Shown piece after piece: positions 1 through 7,625 of a stretch of 64,000 nucleotides of DNA (within the stretch, counting starts at the first letter, position 1; every line of letters starts with the position of its first letter). The notes under the pieces are model-generated. The model had not been told where the DNA came from, searched no databases, and was given only the letters and a program-made list of their open reading frames with translations. The position numbers and the translations under genes were made by a program. The DNA is from Halomonas citrativorans (GTDB taxonomy: Bacteria; Pseudomonadota; Gammaproteobacteria; Pseudomonadales; Halomonadaceae). The stretch is taken from contig NZ_FUKM01000057.1 in NCBI RefSeq assembly GCF_900163645.1, forward strand, positions 310,001 to 374,000, given 5' to 3'.

Positions 1-2
1 AA

Positions 3-158
3 TACAACGGCTCGATCTCCGCTGAACACGGGGTGGGCCTGGAAAAGCGCGACTACCTGACACTTTCACGCTCACCAGAAGAGATCGCCCTGATGATGCG
101 CCTGAAACAGGCAATGGATCCTAAAGGGCTGCTTAACCCCGGAAAAATTCTGGCCTGA
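3..158 (+). CDS. FAD-linked oxidase, C-terminal fragment (cut by window edge)
   Basis: Only the last 51 codons lie in the window. They contain SAEHGVG, the form of the (S/G)xEHGxG motif near the C-terminus of FAD-linked oxidases of the GlcD / D-lactate dehydrogenase / D-2-hydroxyglutarate dehydrogenase family, and end in [12 protein letters not shown], the usual last conserved block of that family (FAD-oxidase_C). These flavoproteins oxidise 2-hydroxy acids to 2-oxo acids and pass electrons to the respiratory chain. The substrate cannot be told from this piece. The gene converges on a TRAP binding-protein gene, so the two may serve the same hydroxy acid, but that is inference. Confidence 0.8.
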   Translation, partial: YNGSISAEHGVGLEKRDYLTLSRSPEEIALMMRLKQAMDPKGLLNPGKILA

Positions 159-183
159 GCACTTGGTTAGTCATCGCATTCAG

Positions 184-213
184 CCAACAGGCCGCCGTGA
201 GGTAGCCTGTTGG
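184..213. terminator. Hairpin between two convergent genes
   Basis: A perfect 9-bp inverted repeat (CCAACAGGC / GCCTGTTGG, 12-nt loop) lies between the stop codons of the oxidase gene and the convergent dctP-like gene. No clear T-run follows on either strand, so a terminator role is inferred from position. Confidence 0.45.
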
Positions 214-245
214 GTGCATCAATCAATCAACTGGTGAGGCGTGGC

Positions 246-1244
246 TTACTCCGCCAGTGCTTCTTGGATGCGTGGCAGATAGTCGCCAAACTGCTGGCCG
301 TACTTCTCGTACACCGGCACCACCGCAGCTTGGAAGGCCTCAATATCAGGCGAGTCATTAATCTCCATACCGGCTTCCTGCAGAGCGGCTAGCTGTTCGG
401 CTTCCATATCGGCATTAACCTGACGCTCATACTCGGCGGCTTCCTGGGCAGCCTCTTCCAAAACGGCCTGTGCTTCTTCCGGCAGTTGGTTCCAGGCCGA
501 CATGCCCATCACAAAAATAGCCGGGGCATAGGTATGGCGCGAGAGCGTCATGTAGTTCTGCGTTTCGCCCAGCTTAAAGGAGTAGACCACGTTTACCGGG
601 TTTTCCTGACCGTCGATGGTGCCCTGCTGCATCGCCGTGAGTGCTTCGGTCCAGGCCATCGGAATGGCGTTGGCGCCCAGCTCGCGGAAGGTATCGGTGT
701 AAACGGGGTTTTCCATCACACGAATGCGCAGGCCGTCCATATCGGCCGGCGTGTTCACTGCGCGCTCGCTATTGGTCAGGTTGCGAAAGCCGCGTTCGGC
801 GTAGGCCAGGCCTTTCAGGTTAACGTCGGAAAGCTTATCTAAAAGCTCCTGGCCGATTTCGCCGTCCAAAACCCCATAAGCCGCCTCAGGGGACGGGAAC
901 AGGAAGGGCAGCTCAAACACTGCCATCTCTTCGACAAAGTTGGCCACCGGACCATTGGTAATCAATCCCATATCCACGGTGCCAATCTGCATGCCTTCCA
1001 ACAACGTACGCTCATCGCCTAATGAAGCATTGGGGTAGATATCAATGATCACCTTGCCGTCGGTGCGCTCTTCCACCAACTCCTCAAACTTGGTAGCAGC
1101 GATATGAAAGCCATCCTGCTCGTTGACCACGTGCGCCAAGCGCAGAGTCACGGGGTCCATATCGTCAAAATTAGCCGCGTAGGCTGAGCTGCAAAGCGCC
1201 AAGGAAACAGAGAGTGCCAGCGCATGTTGTGCGAATGTTTTCAT
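246..1244 (-). CDS. TRAP transporter substrate-binding protein (DctP family), orphan
   Basis: A 332-residue periplasmic solute receptor of the DctP family. These proteins bind a carboxylate (or sulfonate or sugar acid) and deliver it to a DctQM membrane pair driven by a sodium gradient. The start chosen is the ATG giving MKTFAQHA, with a signal peptide of about 23 residues ending AYA; a longer reading of 24 extra codons has no export signal at its front. Mature features: LRLAHVVNEQDGFHIAA at the N-terminus, and the RVMENPVY and GTIDGQENP segments typical of the ligand-binding cleft. No dctQ or dctM adjoins it: one side is the convergent oxidase gene and the other a tRNA. It is therefore an orphan receptor or belongs to an operon elsewhere. 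Substrate unknown. Confidence 0.9.
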   Translation of the reverse strand: MKTFAQHALALSVSLALCSSAYAANFDDMDPVTLRLAHVVNEQDGFHIAATKFEELVEERTDGKVIIDIYPNASLGDERTLLEGMQIGTVDMGLITNGPVANFVEEMAVFELPFLFPSPEAAYGVLDGEIGQELLDKLSDVNLKGLAYAERGFRNLTNSERAVNTPADMDGLRIRVMENPVYTDTFRELGANAIPMAWTEALTAMQQGTIDGQENPVNVVYSFKLGETQNYMTLSRHTYAPAIFVMGMSAWNQLPEEAQAVLEEAAQEAAEYERQVNADMEAEQLAALQEAGMEINDSPDIEAFQAAVVPVYEKYGQQFGDYLPRIQEALAE

Positions 1245-1385
1245 TTTTATAGGTTCCGGATGTGTAATAAAGGAAAGTGCCTGCAAAGCATGCATCACAC
1301 GAAGCAAAACGGTCAATTAAGCGAACAGTAAAGCCGCCGCGCGGCTAGACACAGCACGCCCGCACAGGTACGATACGCACCCAAT

Positions 1386-1462
1386 GCGCCCGTAGCTCAG
1401 TTGGATAGAGTATCGGCCTCCGAAGCCGAGGGTCGCAGGTTCAAATCCTGCCGGGCGCGCCA
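1386..1462 (+). tRNA. tRNA-Arg(CCG)
   Basis: A full cloverleaf can be folded. The acceptor stem GCGCCCG pairs with CGGGCGC, with discriminator G and encoded CCA (1460-1462). The D-arm contains AGCTCAGTTGGATAGAG. The anticodon stem TCGGC/GCCGA encloses loop CTCCGAA, giving anticodon CCG (reads CGG, Arg). The T-arm is GCAGG TTCAAAT CCTGC. It stands alone and is followed at once by a terminator. Confidence 0.97.
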
Positions 1463-1470
1463 GACATATC

Positions 1471-1503
1471 AAGGGCTTACGTTTATTCGTAAGCCCTTTT
1501 GTT
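1471..1503 (+). terminator. Rho-independent terminator of tRNA-Arg
   Basis: The 11-bp stem AAGGGCTTACG / CGTAAGCCCTT has a 6-nt loop and is followed by TTGTTTTG. It begins nine bases after the CCA of the tRNA. Confidence 0.9.
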
Positions 1504-1741
1504 TTGTCTATGACCATTTGTAAACGCGCGTCGGTTTTGGCATAGTCTGGCACAACAATTGGGACAACCTTCTTGGCAGTGATTAGCTCTTTTCTTGCAG
1601 CCTATTTGGCACTGGATCGAAACAAGACCACTTTTCATCTTGTTGATCTGCCCCGACCCGGGTCGGTAACGTTTAGTTTCGGTGAATCATATTTTACTAA
1701 AAGTAAGCTTACGTCTTATCTCACTCGATAGGGCATACCTG

Positions 1742-3046
1742 TTAGGTAATGCCCAAAATAAACCTAGGTAGGGCCAGTGATAACTCAGGTATGAAGGTCA
1801 CTATCAGTACCATTGGAAGGTGGCCAAAGAGCAAAAACTTCATTGTGACCCCAAAGTACTTATCGAGAGATATTTTACTAACGCCTGCAGCCATATAAAG
1901 CATAGGTGCGCATGGTGGTGAGACATTACCTAACCCTAAATTGACGCCAACAATAGCGGCAAAATGAATAGGATGTACGCCAATAGCAGTGGCTAATGGC
2001 AGCAGCACAACTGCAGCTAAGATGCTGCCGGAAATGTCATCGACAATCATGCCGATTAAAAGCAGAACGAGATTTATAAGCAATAGAATGACGAGTGGGC
2101 TGTCTGATAGTCCCAGTAGAAAGCCTGTCACTTGGCTCGGCACCTGTTGAAGGATCATGGCGCGGCTCATCATGAAGAGAAAGAAAAGCACGGCAATGAT
2201 TGACCCAATCGTCAATGTGGCTTGAATCAAGCCATTCCAGAATGCCTTGACGCTAAGAGTGCGGTAGAGCACAAATCCAGCAAAGGTGGCGTATACGAAG
2301 GCTATGGCTGCTGCCTCAGTAGGCGTCGCTATGCCTCCATAAATGGTGCCCAGGATGATGATAGGCATTAGAAGTGCCCAAATTGCGCTTTTACCGCTTT
2401 TCAGGATCTTAATGCCAGCCTGTCGTACAGGCAGTTTTTCATCAACTTGTATGTTGGGGTTGTTGCGCAGGAAAAAGAAATTCAACCCGACGTAGATAAT
2501 CATCAGTAATACGCCGGGAATGACGGTGGAAAGAAAGGCAGCGCTAACGGAAAGCCCACCCGTTATCGCGAAGACGATCATCGGTACCGAAGGTGGGATG
2601 AGCAGTGCAAGTACCGAAGAGCATGCTACCAAGGCGGTTGCATGGCCAACAGGATAGCCCTCTCGAACCATTCGCGGAATCATAATCTGGCCAATCGCTG
2701 CGATGGCGGCAGAAGATGAGCCAGAAATGGCTCCAAAAAGAGCACACGTTATAACGGTAACAGCTCCCAGGCCGCCCTTAACTCTTCCTACGAAGGCATT
2801 GATGAAGTTGAGTAAGTGTGTGGATATCCCCGCTTGGGCCATTACCACGCCCGCTAATACGAAAAGAGGTAGCGCTAATAACGCAAAACTGGTTGTCGTT
2901 TGAAATGCATAAGGAATAAGGAATGAGATATCAGCACCAGTGCTGAGCAAATAGACAAGAGCACCAAGACCAAAGGCGAAGGCTATCGGCATTCCCAAGA
3001 GTAATAAAGCTACAATAATCCCGAGAGCTAGGGAAAAAATCAGCAT
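1742..3046 (-). CDS. dctM: TRAP transporter large permease (DctM family)
   Basis: A 434-residue polytopic membrane protein with about a dozen hydrophobic helices. It is the large, transport-catalysing subunit of a TRAP transporter, importing a carboxylate-type solute with sodium. Family signs include the N-terminal run ending GMPIAFAFGLGA, the glycine/proline-rich ALLIPPSVPMIVFA and GNVSPPCAPMLYMAAG segments, and normal family length. The ATG overlaps the end of dctQ by seven bases, which points to translational coupling. It is the last gene of the operon dctP-dctQ-dctM. No convincing terminator is seen in the 280 bp before the tRNA. Confidence 0.95.
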   Translation of the reverse strand: MLIFSLALGIIVALLLLGMPIAFAFGLGALVYLLSTGADISFLIPYAFQTTTSFALLALPLFVLAGVVMAQAGISTHLLNFINAFVGRVKGGLGAVTVITCALFGAISGSSSAAIAAIGQIMIPRMVREGYPVGHATALVACSSVLALLIPPSVPMIVFAITGGLSVSAAFLSTVIPGVLLMIIYVGLNFFFLRNNPNIQVDEKLPVRQAGIKILKSGKSAIWALLMPIIILGTIYGGIATPTEAAAIAFVYATFAGFVLYRTLSVKAFWNGLIQATLTIGSIIAVLFFLFMMSRAMILQQVPSQVTGFLLGLSDSPLVILLLINLVLLLIGMIVDDISGSILAAVVLLPLATAIGVHPIHFAAIVGVNLGLGNVSPPCAPMLYMAAGVSKISLDKYFGVTMKFLLFGHLPMVLIVTFIPELSLALPRFILGIT

Positions 3047-3663
3047 CGTTGCCTCTCTTCTTTTTGTATGCGACGAAGGTCAAGGAACTGGTTAATCGTT
3101 TGCATGAGCAACGCTAATATAGTGCCTAAAAAGCCCACTACTAATGAGGCAGACCACAACCACCTAGGCCAGCGCATATAGGAGCTCAAGCGACCTCGAT
3201 CGAAATCAAACATGGCGTACTTAATGGCAAAGTAACCAAACACCACGCAGACAGCTATGCTCAGTAGGGACATGCAGAGATTGATGATTTGGGTCTTGCT
3301 ACGAGATTTAACAATAAGATCTAATATGCCGCCGCGTATATGCTCGCCCTCTCTAGTGGTATAGGCAATAGCCGGAAAATAAATCCATGCTCCTAGCAGC
3401 AGCGCAATCTCTTCAATGCCTAGAAATGGGGAGTTAAAGACGTAGCGCATTAGCACTTGACCAAACATCAAGCCACCCAAAAGAATGCTAAATATTGCCA
3501 GCGAACTTTTGAGAAGCATTGCATAAGCGGCTTCACACTTTAAAAAAACTGAATAGAGTGGGCTAACAGGAAAGTTTGGCACGGCAGTCACTTCTGCCAC
3601 CTGGCTTACCTGATGGCTTTCATCCGCAGGGGAAAAGTCTTTTTCCTTTTCTTGTATTGGCAT
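3040..3663 (-). CDS. dctQ: TRAP transporter small permease (DctQ family)
   Basis: A 207-residue inner-membrane protein with four predicted helices (first at about 43-65, then PFLGIEEIALLLGAWIYFPA, the NLCMSLLSIAVCVVFGYFA region and LWSASLVVGFLGTILALLMQ). The EE pair followed by a helix and the TREGEHIRGG loop are typical of DctQ. The start at 3663 (MPIQEKEKD) is preferred to the longer frame because GGAG lies seven bases before it. The cytoplasmic N-terminal extension of about 40 residues is long for the family. It pairs with the downstream dctM. Confidence 0.9.
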   Translation of the reverse strand: MPIQEKEKDFSPADESHQVSQVAEVTAVPNFPVSPLYSVFLKCEAAYAMLLKSSLAIFSILLGGLMFGQVLMRYVFNSPFLGIEEIALLLGAWIYFPAIAYTTREGEHIRGGILDLIVKSRSKTQIINLCMSLLSIAVCVVFGYFAIKYAMFDFDRGRLSSYMRWPRWLWSASLVVGFLGTILALLMQTINQFLDLRRIQKEERQRC

Positions 3664-3709
3664 CACTTTACTCCAAAGAGAAAGGCCCACTAAACGCGGG
3701 CCTTGGGTC

Positions 3710-4732
3710 TTACTCAATACCAGCGGCTTGTCTCAGTTTTGCCATAATTTCGGAGCCGACCAGCTTCTCCATTTCAGGCCATTCTGTTTCATGAACAATT
3801 TGTGCAGCAGTGGCAATCTGCTCATCACTGAGTTCGACGACATCAATGCCTGAATCTCGCACTTTATCCAGGAATTCTTCACTCAAGCTCTGAGCCTCAT
3901 CCCAAGACCACAGCACAGTGTCGTCGGCAGCGCTCTGTAGTAAGTCGCGGTTCTCCTCAGAAAGTCCTTCCCACCAGTCTTTATTCACTAGCCAGAAAGC
4001 AGTTTCAAAGTAGTCATTGGTAAGAATGTTCGTTTCCAGAACATCTCGCTGCTGGTAAGTTTCTACTGCAGTCGAAAAGGCTCGGGCATCGACTGTACCT
4101 AGCTGTAGGGCGGTATAGACCTCTGAGAGTGGAATAGGTACTGATGCGAAGCCAAGGTTACGGAAGCGGTCAATGGCGATAGGGACAGGTGGTACACGGA
4201 CCTTAATATTGTTGCCATCTTCGGGGAAGTTGACAGGGACTTCTCCTACGCCTTTGCGGATAACAAGGGAGCCAAAATCGGTAGGGATAATGCCGATAGT
4301 ATGCAGGTCGAGATCATGAAATATGCTGTTATAGACTTCTAGCATTTCGCCATTAGGCCCATAGACATCCCGAGCGTCTTCCCAGTTCGAAACAACATAA
4401 CCAAGCCATGAGAGGTCGAGGCGTTCGTCAAATTCCGAGGCACCCCAAGTCAGCGTCATCGGCACAACGCCTTGCATGGATTGCTCAAATAGAGACGTCC
4501 AGTCTCCTAAATCACCACCTTGGTGGTAGGCAATCTGAAACTCCTCACTTTCCTGAATCTCGTCGATAAAACGCTCAGAAATAGCGTGGAAGATATGATC
4601 GCTTGGCATGGCATGTGCCAATATGAAGCGCTCATTAGCTTGCGCTTGGGACGTAATGCCCACGCTCGCCATAGCAACGGCTGCAATCGCTACGCTTGTG
4701 CGAATCTTCGTAAGCGGTAATCTTTTCGGCAT
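3710..4732 (-). CDS. dctP: TRAP transporter substrate-binding protein (DctP family)
   Basis: A 340-residue periplasmic receptor with a signal peptide of about 32 residues ending AQAQA. Mature sequence begins NERFILAHAMPSDHIFH, and KVRVPPVPIAIDRFRNLG plus LGTVDARAFSTAV are the family's ligand-cleft segments. A strong AAGGAG lies eight bases upstream of the ATG. It is first of three genes (dctPQM) reading away from the LysR gene. The AT-rich 377 bp upstream contains a dyad resembling one in front of the bauA-like gene, so the same LysR protein may control both. If so, the ligand could be an omega-amino acid or a related acid; this is inference. Confidence 0.92.
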   Translation of the reverse strand: MPKRLPLTKIRTSVAIAAVAMASVGITSQAQANERFILAHAMPSDHIFHAISERFIDEIQESEEFQIAYHQGGDLGDWTSLFEQSMQGVVPMTLTWGASEFDERLDLSWLGYVVSNWEDARDVYGPNGEMLEVYNSIFHDLDLHTIGIIPTDFGSLVIRKGVGEVPVNFPEDGNNIKVRVPPVPIAIDRFRNLGFASVPIPLSEVYTALQLGTVDARAFSTAVETYQQRDVLETNILTNDYFETAFWLVNKDWWEGLSEENRDLLQSAADDTVLWSWDEAQSLSEEFLDKVRDSGIDVVELSDEQIATAAQIVHETEWPEMEKLVGSEIMAKLRQAAGIE

Positions 4733-5109
4733 CTCTACTACTCCTTTCTTGTACTTTGTTTATTAAGAAGAGTTTTATAGTATATATTAGCTTAATAGAC
4801 TGGGTGTTGAGCTTTAGTGCATGGTTTTTAGTTCTTGAAAATTATCCGCTATTGCTGTTTATGTTTTCTAGATCTAGATAAAGATTAAAGCCACCTTTGA
4901 TCAACTTCTAGTTAATCAAAAATAGATTTACCCCTCCTGTCACTAATAGGTTTTTTTGATTTATATCAAGCTCTTCAAATAACTTGACATTGCGAAGTTC
5001 AGGCTAGGGTAAATAATTTTTATTTTAAATAAGTATTTGATTAATCTAACGTAAGGTTTTGTTTAACATAGTTGGTTTTTGGCACGTAATTACCCCGTCT
5101 CTATTATGC
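4733..5109. other. AT-rich promoter region of dctPQM
   Basis: No gene is seen in these 377 bases. They hold the promoter of dctPQM and the region downstream of the LysR gene. The base composition is strikingly AT-rich compared with the coding DNA. No clean -35/-10 pair was fixed by eye. Confidence 0.6.
5011..5025. promoter_or_regulatory. AT-rich dyad, possible LysR operator for dctPQM
   Basis: AAATAA-TTT-TTATTT is an inverted repeat with 6-bp arms about 280 bases upstream of the dctP start. It resembles the longer dyad (AAATAAAC / GTTTATTT) between the LysR gene and the bauA-like gene. In AT-rich DNA such repeats arise easily, so support is weak. Confidence 0.3.
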
Positions 5110-6048
5110 TTAAGTATTAGTGTTTGGAGAGGTGCTGATCAGTTTATTCAACTCATCAAAATATGTTTCCAAAACTAAATTAGAAAACCCTCCTTTACGG
5201 GTGATGGCGCTGTAACCTGTGAAGTAATGCCATTTATTGGGTGGCAGTGCTTTCATCTGCCCGTCGCGTACCCATCGCTCAGCATAATGAGTGGGTAGGT
5301 ATCCGATATAGCTCCCAGACAGTATAAGAAAAGCAACGCCCTCGCGGTCGGTCGCTGACGCTGATGCTTTAAGCGGTTCATGCATTGCCTTTATTTCTGG
5401 TGTTTGGGCATAAGCGGGTACAACAGCGTCGTAATGTGGTAAGTCTTCTTCCGTAATATTGTTCGCGTGAAATAGTGGGTGTTCAGTCGAGCAGTAAAGT
5501 CTTGAGGTTTCTTCGTACAGTGTCAGGTAGTCAAGCCCTGGTAGAGTTTTGAGATTAGGAATAACGCCGGTATGTAAGCGTCCATCAAGAACGGCTAGCT
5601 CAATATCACTAGGCGGAATCATGCGAATGTTGATACGAACATCGGGGCCTTTCTCTTTGAGTGCATTAAGCGCATGAGTTATATGCATTTCGGGCATGGT
5701 TACTAGGTTATCGGTAATACCAATGTTGAGCTCACCTTTGAGCTGGGCATGCAAGCCGTTGACTTGAGTGCGAAATCCCTCAACTGCCGCTAAAAGCTGT
5801 AGAGACAATTGGTAAACTTCAGAGCCTTCATTCGTTAGGGCAAAGCCACTACGGCCACGTTGACAAAGGCGGAGGCCAAGTCGTGTTTCCAAGTCATTCA
5901 TTGCCATGCTAATGGCAGCACGGCTAATGCTTAATTCGACTTCAGCCGCTGAGAAACCCCCGCATTCCACGACTTTTCGATAAATTCTGAGGAGCCGAAG
6001 GTCAGAGTCGCTTGGTTGCCCCATTGGCGCTACTTTCCGAAGTGCCAT
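5110..6048 (-). CDS. LysR-type regulator, probably of the omega-amino-acid genes (BauR-like)
   Basis: A 312-residue LysR-type transcription factor. The winged helix-turn-helix is at about residues 16-75 (FSAAEVELSISRAAISMAMNDLE... then GLRLCQRGRSGFALTNEG). The remaining 220 residues form the periplasmic-binding-like effector domain. It is divergent from the bauA-like aminotransferase across 184 bp, the standard LysR arrangement. In Pseudomonas aeruginosa the beta-alanine genes bauA and bauC are next to a LysR gene, bauR; the same layout is seen here. The effector would then be beta-alanine or a related omega-amino acid, which is inference. Confidence 0.9.
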   Translation of the reverse strand: MALRKVAPMGQPSDSDLRLLRIYRKVVECGGFSAAEVELSISRAAISMAMNDLETRLGLRLCQRGRSGFALTNEGSEVYQLSLQLLAAVEGFRTQVNGLHAQLKGELNIGITDNLVTMPEMHITHALNALKEKGPDVRINIRMIPPSDIELAVLDGRLHTGVIPNLKTLPGLDYLTLYEETSRLYCSTEHPLFHANNITEEDLPHYDAVVPAYAQTPEIKAMHEPLKASASATDREGVAFLILSGSYIGYLPTHYAERWVRDGQMKALPPNKWHYFTGYSAITRKGGFSNLVLETYFDELNKLISTSPNTNT

Positions 6049-6137
6049 ATTTTTCTTGCTCCTTACCTACACAGTGAGATTTATGTAACCCCCATCGTAG
6101 CGTCATCGTGCTTAAAAGTTAAGTAAGTAGTTATTTG

Positions 6138-6158
6138 AAATAAACTAGTTGTTTATTT
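6138..6158. promoter_or_regulatory. Inverted repeat, likely LysR operator
   Basis: Perfect 8-bp arms AAATAAAC / GTTTATTT separated by TAGTT lie in the divergent spacer, about 75 bases before the bauA-like ATG. The centre fits the T-(N11-13)-A pattern of LysR sites. Confidence 0.55.
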
Positions 6159-6232
6159 AACTTATCAAAGAGGCGTTCTAGGCTGGTTTTCTAAACCCCA
6201 TTAATGACAAGACTCTATAGAGGGTAATAGAT

Positions 6233-7576
6233 ATGTCAGCTCAAGAGTTTTCCCCTACTGCCGGGCTCAGCGTCGAGCAACTCGACGCATACTGGATGCC
6301 TTACACCGGCAACCGTCAGTTCAAACGCGACCCGCGTATCATCACCGGTGCCAAGGGCAGTTATCTCACCGATGCCCAGGGTCGCCAGGTTTTTGACGGC
6401 CTCTCCGGATTGTGGACGTGTGGCGCTGGGCACTCTCGCCCAGAAATCGCCGACGCGGTAAGCAAGCAGTTGCGCGAGCTGGACTATGCACCTGCTTTCC
6501 AGTTCGGGCATCCCAAGGCGTTTGAACTTGCTCATCGTCTGCGTGAGCTGACACCTAAAGGTCTGGATTACACCTTTTTCACCGGCTCGGGTTCCGAGAG
6601 CGCCGATACGTCCTTGAAGATTGCCCGCGCCTACTGGCGTAAGAAAGGAAAACCCACCAAGACCAAGCTGATCGGGCGTGCCAAGGGCTATCACGGCGTC
6701 AATTTCGGTGGTTTCAGTGTGGGCGGTATTGGTGCCAATCGGGCGCTTTATGGGCAGGGCGTCGATGCTGACCACCTGCCCCACACCCTGATTGCTGAGA
6801 ACGCCTTCACCCGTGGCATGCCCGATCGCGGTGCCGAGAAGGCCGACGAGCTGCTTGAGTTGATCGCGCTGCACGACGCTTCCAATATCGCCGCGGTGAT
6901 CGTCGAGCCACTGGCTGGTTCCGCAGGGGTAATCCCGCCGCCGAAGGGGTACTTGCAGCGGCTGCGCGAGATCTGCGACCAACACGATATCCTGCTGATC
7001 TTCGACGAGGTGATCACCGCCTTTGGGCGCATGGGATCTATGACCGGTGCCGAGGAGTTCGGCGTCACTCCCGATATAATGAATTTCGCCAAGCAACTGA
7101 CCAACGGTGCGGTCCCCATGGGCGGCGTGATCGTTCAAAGTGAGATTTATCACACCTTCATGGAGCAGGGTGGTGCCGACTACATGCTTGAGCTGCCCCA
7201 TGGCTACACCTATTCCGGGCACCCGGTGGCCTGTGCCGCAGCCCTATCGGCTCTGGACGTGCTCGAGCAGGAATGCCTGATCGACCGCGTGCGCGAGATG
7301 AGCCCAGTCTTCGAAGAAGCGCTTCACGGGCTTAAGGGCACGCGTTATATCAGCGATATCCGTAACTATGGACTCGCTGGCGCCTTGCAGATCGAACCCT
7401 ACCCTGGTGAGCCGGCCCGCCGACCCTACGAGATCGCTATGAAGTGCTGGGAAAAAGGCTTCTACGTGCGCTACGGCGGTGACACCATTCAGCTCGGCTT
7501 GCCCTTTATCGTCGAGCGTGAGGAGATCGACCGCGTCGTCAATGTGATAGGCGATGCCATCAGCGAACTGAACTGA
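6233..7576 (+). CDS. bauA: Omega-amino acid (beta-alanine)--pyruvate aminotransferase
   Basis: A 447-residue class III PLP aminotransferase. It moves the amino group of beta-alanine (or another omega-amino acid) to pyruvate, giving malonate semialdehyde and L-alanine. The aspartate that contacts the PLP ring is Asp258 (IFDEVITAFGRMG) and the Schiff-base lysine is Lys287 (NFAKQLTNGA). WMPYTGNRQFKRDPR at the N-terminus and LSGLWTCGAGHSRPEIADA match the BauA subgroup. The Shine-Dalgarno is GAGGG, about eight bases upstream. The next gene encodes the matching semialdehyde dehydrogenase, and a broken alanine dehydrogenase gene follows. Taurine or GABA specificity cannot be excluded. Confidence 0.9.
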   Translation: MSAQEFSPTAGLSVEQLDAYWMPYTGNRQFKRDPRIITGAKGSYLTDAQGRQVFDGLSGLWTCGAGHSRPEIADAVSKQLRELDYAPAFQFGHPKAFELAHRLRELTPKGLDYTFFTGSGSESADTSLKIARAYWRKKGKPTKTKLIGRAKGYHGVNFGGFSVGGIGANRALYGQGVDADHLPHTLIAENAFTRGMPDRGAEKADELLELIALHDASNIAAVIVEPLAGSAGVIPPPKGYLQRLREICDQHDILLIFDEVITAFGRMGSMTGAEEFGVTPDIMNFAKQLTNGAVPMGGVIVQSEIYHTFMEQGGADYMLELPHGYTYSGHPVACAAALSALDVLEQECLIDRVREMSPVFEEALHGLKGTRYISDIRNYGLAGALQIEPYPGEPARRPYEIAMKCWEKGFYVRYGGDTIQLGLPFIVEREEIDRVVNVIGDAISELN

Positions 7577-7625
7577 AGCTCTTACTTCTGCAGACTAAAC
7601 CGACAGACCCAACAAGAGGCAACTC

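Noticed and set aside
1317..1553. 78-codon frame on the minus strand with the string LARPAGFEPATLGFGG
   Set aside because: It is the antisense translation of the tRNA-Arg gene, a familiar false ORF.
1386..1741. tRNA-Arg as an attachment site for an integrated island
   Set aside because: No second copy of the tRNA 3' end and no integrase gene were seen in the window.
6236..7222. Long 328-codon minus-strand frame over bauA (and similar frames over mmsA, pntB and katG)
   Set aside because: Shadow frames of GC-rich coding DNA; the plus-strand proteins carry full family motifs.
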